Shown in pieces: positions 57,022-64,000 of a DNA stretch of 64,000 nucleotides. Below the pieces are notes generated by a model. That model had not been told where the DNA came from, ran no database searches, and was given only the letters and a program-made list of their open reading frames with translations. The position numbers were made by a program, and so were the translations under genes. Source of the stretch: Rugamonas sp045984285 (GTDB lineage: Bacteria > Pseudomonadota > Gammaproteobacteria > Burkholderiales > Burkholderiaceae_D). The stretch is from NCBI RefSeq assembly GCF_045984285.3, contig NZ_JBJQIK030000001.1, forward strand, positions 682,001-746,000, read 5' to 3'. Every line of letters starts with the position of its first letter. Position 1 is the stretch's first letter.

Positions 57022-58332
57022 TTATAAGGTTTTAACGAGAACCTGGGATTTGCGCTGCCAGTTATACATGTGCTGGCGGTCCTTCGGCAGCGCGTCCACG
57101 GTGGCGGGCACGAAGCCGCGCTTGATGAACCAGTGCGCGGTGCGCGTGGTAAGCACGAACAGCTTGGTGATGCCGCTGGCGCGCGCGCGGTTCTCCATGT
57201 GCTTGAGAATGCGTTCGCCGTCGCCCTGGGCCTGCACTTCCGGATTGACGGTGAGGCAGGCCATTTCCGCCATCTTCTCTTCCGGGAAGGGGTAGAGGGC
57301 GGCGCAGCCGAAGATCACGCCATCGTGCTCGATGACGGAGAAGCGGTCGATCTCGCGTTCAATCAGTTCGCGGCCGCGCTTGACCAGCGTGCCGTCGGCT
57401 TCCAGCGGTTCGATGAGCTTGAGAATCCCGCCAACGTCCTCAATTGAGGCCTGGCGCAGCGATTCGAGGTTCTCGTGCGAGATCATGGTGCCCACGCCGT
57501 CGTGGGTGAACAGTTCCAGCAGGGCCGAGCCGTCCATGGCGAAGGGCACGATGTGGGAACGCTCCACGCCGTTGTCGCAGGCCTTGATGCAGTGGCGCAG
57601 GTAGAAGGCGGTGGCATCGGGCAGGAAGCCGGCCTGCAGCACGGCTTCGGCCTGGTGCGAGGACAGTTCGCGGATTTCGACGCCGGCGGCATCCGTCATC
57701 ATCTCGGTTTCGGTGATGAAGATCAGCTTGTCCGCATGCAGGGCGATGGCGGCGCTGCAGGCCACGTCTTCCATGGTCAGGTTGAAGGCCTCGCCGGTCG
57801 GCGAGAAGCCCAGCGGCGACAGCAGCACCAGGCCGTCCGAACCGAGGATGGAGTGGATGGTTTCGGCATCGACCTTGCGGGTCACGCCGGTCAGTTCCAG
57901 GTCCACGCCGTCGATCACGCCCAGCGGCTTGGCGGTAATGAAGTTGCCGGAAATGATACGGATCGCCGCATGCGACATCGGCGTGTTCGGCAGGCCCTGG
58001 CTGAAGGCGGCTTCGATATCGAGGCGCAGTTCGCCCGCCGCCTCCTTGGCGCATTCCATCGCGGCCGGGTCGGTGATGCGGATGCCGTTGTGGAAGCGGC
58101 CTTCCACGTTACGCAGGGCCAGCTGCTCGGCCACCTGCGGGCGCGAGCCGTAGACCACGGTGACGTTGATGTCCAGCGCGTGCAGCAGGGACAAATCGTG
58201 GGCCAGCACCTGCAGGGCGCCGGCGGCGACCAGTTCCCCGGGGAAGGCGACCACGAAGGTCTTGCCGCGGAAGGCGTGGATGTAAGGCGCGACGGAACGC
58301 AGCCAGTGGACGAATTCGACGGGGTTTTCCAT
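57022..58332 (-). CDS. argA: Amino-acid N-acetyltransferase (N-acetylglutamate synthase)
   Basis: The first step of arginine biosynthesis; 436 residues. An amino-acid-kinase-like domain (1-290; FVVAFPGELVAAGALQVLAH, VTVVYGSRPQVAEQ, LSPLGFSPTGEAFNL) is fused to a GNAT acetyltransferase domain (about 295-436; CAALYPFPEEKMAEMACL, RILKHMENRARASG). The kinase-like domain binds arginine for feedback control. I chose the Met at 58332 (MENPVEF). The upstream ATG at 58341 lies within the TATAAT promoter element, and a start site seven bases further would put the first base of the message on this codon. Confidence 0.95.
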   Translation of the reverse strand: MENPVEFVHWLRSVAPYIHAFRGKTFVVAFPGELVAAGALQVLAHDLSLLHALDINVTVVYGSRPQVAEQLALRNVEGRFHNGIRITDPAAMECAKEAAGELRLDIEAAFSQGLPNTPMSHAAIRIISGNFITAKPLGVIDGVDLELTGVTRKVDAETIHSILGSDGLVLLSPLGFSPTGEAFNLTMEDVACSAAIALHADKLIFITETEMMTDAAGVEIRELSSHQAEAVLQAGFLPDATAFYLRHCIKACDNGVERSHIVPFAMDGSALLELFTHDGVGTMISHENLESLRQASIEDVGGILKLIEPLEADGTLVKRGRELIEREIDRFSVIEHDGVIFGCAALYPFPEEKMAEMACLTVNPEVQAQGDGERILKHMENRARASGITKLFVLTTRTAHWFIKRGFVPATVDALPKDRQHMYNWQRKSQVLVKTL

Positions 58333-58339
58333 GCGCCGC

Positions 58340-58370
58340 ATTATAATTCGCTGCGCGGTTTTCGCAGCAA
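58340..58370 (-). promoter_or_regulatory. argA promoter, possibly giving a leaderless message
   Basis: On the minus strand TATAAT (58345-58340) is a perfect -10 box. TTGCTG (58370-58365) is a fair -35 box, but 19 bases away. The ATG of argA begins seven bases after the -10 box, at the expected transcription start. No ribosome binding site is present. GCTGCG/CGCAGC (58350-58368) forms a small inverted repeat in the spacer. Confidence 0.55.
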
Positions 58371-58386
58371 AACTATGTAAAAAACA

Positions 58387-62772
<4,386 letters not shown>

Positions 62773-62778
62773 GCTGGA

Positions 62779-63513
62779 TCAGATGCGGTCCTTGTCCGGA
62801 TCGATGCTGGTGTTCTGGTTCGACAGGCCGCCGACCTGGTTGACGTTCTTGTCGGTCATGTCGGACTGGCTGCTGCCCAGGTCGAGGCTGCTGCCCTGGT
62901 TCAGGGTGCTGCTGCGCTGGTCAAGGCTGGTACCCTGGTTCATATCGGTGCCGCTGCGGTTCAGGTTGCCGCTGCTGCTGCCGCTCTGGGTGGACATGCC
63001 GCTGGACGAACCGAGGTTGCCGCTGCTGCCGCTCATCGAGCCGCTGGAGCCGCTTTGCATGGTGCTGGTGCCGCTGCCCATCACGCTGCCGGTGGAGGTC
63101 ATCTGGCCCGGCATGGCCTGCTGGGTGCCGTAGAAGCCGTGCACCTGGCTGCCGAATTCAGCGCTTGCCATATCCGGCCAGCGGTCCTTGTCGAAGCCGG
63201 GCGCGTTTTCCAGTTTTTCCTTGCTGCAGTCGAGGATGAAGCGCTTGTTCACGGTATCCAGCTGCAGCGCCTGCCACGGCACGGCAAACAGCTTGTCGCC
63301 CATGCCCATGATGCCGCCGAAGGACAGCACGGCATAGGCGATCTGGCCGCTCTGCATATCGATCATGATTTCCTTGATGTCGCCAAGATCTTCCTCCTGG
63401 CGGTTATAGACATCTTCGCCCATCAGGGTATCGGCGCCCATCAGGCGCGGGCCGGGGCCCTGACTGTCATTGTCGCGATAAATGCCAAAGGGGTCTCGGT
63501 CGAGGTAGCTCAT
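62779..63513 (-). CDS. PRC-barrel domain protein with a Ser/Gly/Gln repeat tail
   Basis: A 244-residue protein. The PRC-barrel (about 22-100) has GADTLMGEDVYNRQEEDLGD, IDMQSGQIAYAVLSFGGI and FAVPWQALQLDTVNKRFIL. A conserved helical piece (about 105-135) follows, then roughly 100 residues of Ser/Gly/Met/Gln/Asn/Thr low complexity (SGSSGSMSGSSGNLGSSSGM). PRC-barrel proteins of this kind are common stress- or envelope-associated proteins, but the function is not defined. I use the ATG at 63513, preceded by AGGAGACAACAA; the frame stays open to 63603. It converges on hrpA, 6 nt away. Confidence 0.88.
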   Translation of the reverse strand: MSYLDRDPFGIYRDNDSQGPGPRLMGADTLMGEDVYNRQEEDLGDIKEIMIDMQSGQIAYAVLSFGGIMGMGDKLFAVPWQALQLDTVNKRFILDCSKEKLENAPGFDKDRWPDMASAEFGSQVHGFYGTQQAMPGQMTSTGSVMGSGTSTMQSGSSGSMSGSSGNLGSSSGMSTQSGSSSGNLNRSGTDMNQGTSLDQRSSTLNQGSSLDLGSSQSDMTDKNVNQVGGLSNQNTSIDPDKDRI

Positions 63514-63652
63514 TTGTTGTCTCCTGTGATTCGTAAAACCAATCGGAAAACCGCCGTATTGCCTGCCGCCGGCGGAGCGATTTTCAGCATAGCGCAAGCC
63601 CATTTTTCGCGTCCTTGCCCCAATTCAACAGTGCGCGCGTACTGCCGAGCCC

Positions 63653-63687
63653 GTGTCCACCTTGGGGGCAGGCACCAAGGTGGACAC
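63653..63687. repeat. REP-like palindrome in the PRC-barrel/imuA intergenic region
   Basis: A perfect 13-bp inverted repeat, GTGTCCACCTTGG (63653-63665) and CCAAGGTGGACAC (63675-63687), with a 9-base loop rich in G. It differs from the RAYT-flanking palindromes in sequence but shares the TGTCC/GGACA ends. Confidence 0.75.
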
Positions 63688-63742
63688 GAGCTCATCTGTT
63701 AAAACCTGGCAGGTAAACCTTGCAAAATCCGGCCGCACGGAG

Positions 63743-63762
63743 TACTGTATGTATGTACAGTA
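63743..63762. promoter_or_regulatory. LexA (SOS) box before imuA
   Basis: TACTGTATGTATGTACAGTA: the core CTGT-N8-ACAG is a perfect LexA site with an alternating AT-rich centre and outer TA symmetry. It ends 15 bases before the ATG, overlapping the promoter region, so the following gene should be SOS-induced. Confidence 0.93.
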
Positions 63763-63777
63763 TTTGATTCCATTGCC

Positions 63778-64000
63778 ATGGCCCGCTCCGATCCGATTCC
63801 AGCGCCGGAAACCTTGCACCCATCGCTTTGGCTTGCATCGCAACTGGCGCGCTCCGCTTCCCGCTGTGTGGATACGGGGCATGCCGCCCTGTCCGCCCAG
63901 CTGCCGGGCGGCGGCTGGCCGCTGGGATCGCTGAATGAGCTGCTGCTGGCGCAGTCGGGAATCGGGGAGATGCGTCTGCTGCAGCCGGCGCTGGCGCGCA
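63778..64000 (+). CDS. imuA: ImuA-type SOS mutagenesis protein, N-terminal part
   Basis: The first 74 codons of a RecA-like protein: ETLHPSLWLASQLARS, then LSAQLPGGGWPLGSLNELLL, the SulA/ImuA-type start (DxALpGGGWPxGxLxELL). The rest is beyond the window. ImuA, with ImuB and the polymerase DnaE2, forms the damage-inducible mutasome of many proteobacteria lacking UmuDC; the two partners would be expected downstream. The perfect LexA box immediately upstream strongly supports this reading. Confidence 0.88.
   Translation, partial: MARSDPIPAPETLHPSLWLASQLARSASRCVDTGHAALSAQLPGGGWPLGSLNELLLAQSGIGEMRLLQPALAR

Noticed and set aside
63653..63934. A small plus-strand frame overlapping the imuA start
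   Set aside because: It runs through the REP-like hairpin and the LexA box and continues out of frame inside imuA; no support for coding.

Overview
The window is a high-GC, gene-dense chromosomal segment. It most resembles an Oxalobacteraceae betaproteobacterium of the Massilia/Duganella/Pseudoduganella type. This is inferred from the encoded proteins and gene order: gmk-rpoZ-spoT, yicC facing a kinase/PP2C/rph/rdgB/hemW run, argA-yggX, and an Entner-Doudoroff block with hexR. No rRNA or tRNA gene, CRISPR array, prophage or complete insertion sequence was seen.

Layout. 1-6750, minus strand: late flagellar genes fliC, flaG, fliD, fliS, fliT and the 5' part of fliK, with two clear sigma-28 promoters. 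6803-9872: a repeats-only RTX calcium-binding protein isolated by terminators. 9890-13692: a diguanylate cyclase and a NarL-type two-component pair. 13744-15110: greB, then a REP-associated tyrosine transposase (RAYT) gene bracketed by its own palindromes. 15131-18350: spoT, rpoZ, gmk. 18428-21072: a TetR regulator with its operator, an alpha/beta hydrolase carrying an in-frame dispersed repeat, and an orphan iron-type binding protein; this module lies between yicC and gmk. 21100-26555: yicC, then a Ser/Thr kinase, PP2C phosphatase, rph, rdgB and hemW. 26556-33421: a tripartite RND efflux operon followed by a patatin-like gene. 33541-34182: a MazEF-type toxin-antitoxin pair. 34191-43112: central carbon genes (tal, hexR, zwf, SMP-30 lactonase, pgi, edd, eda) with three similar candidate HexR sites. 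43172-55470: a chemotaxis cluster starting at a sigma-28 promoter (MCP-like protein, cheY, STAS protein, cheA, two MCPs, cheW, cheR, cheB), then an opposite-strand diguanylate cyclase/CheC-like/receiver operon. 55638-63513: rpiA, a lipoprotein, yggX, argA, hrpA and a PRC-barrel protein. The window ends in imuA behind a textbook LexA box.

How parts work together. The flagellar and chemotaxis blocks share the sigma-28 signature (T[AC]AA, 15-bp spacer, then a GCCGATAA-like box), so filament, cap and signalling genes are probably one late motility regulon. Pgi, Zwf, the SMP-30 lactonase, Edd and Eda take hexose phosphate through the Entner-Doudoroff route, and similar palindromes lie before zwf, pgi and edd next to the hexR gene that would read them.

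The most unusual items are the RAYT gene with flanking palindromes, an 84-bp dispersed repeat translated as part of a hydrolase, a CheA with an inserted duplicated segment resembling the MshEN c-di-GMP domain, homogenised tandem receptors, an apparently leaderless argA, and an RTX protein with no domain other than calcium repeats.
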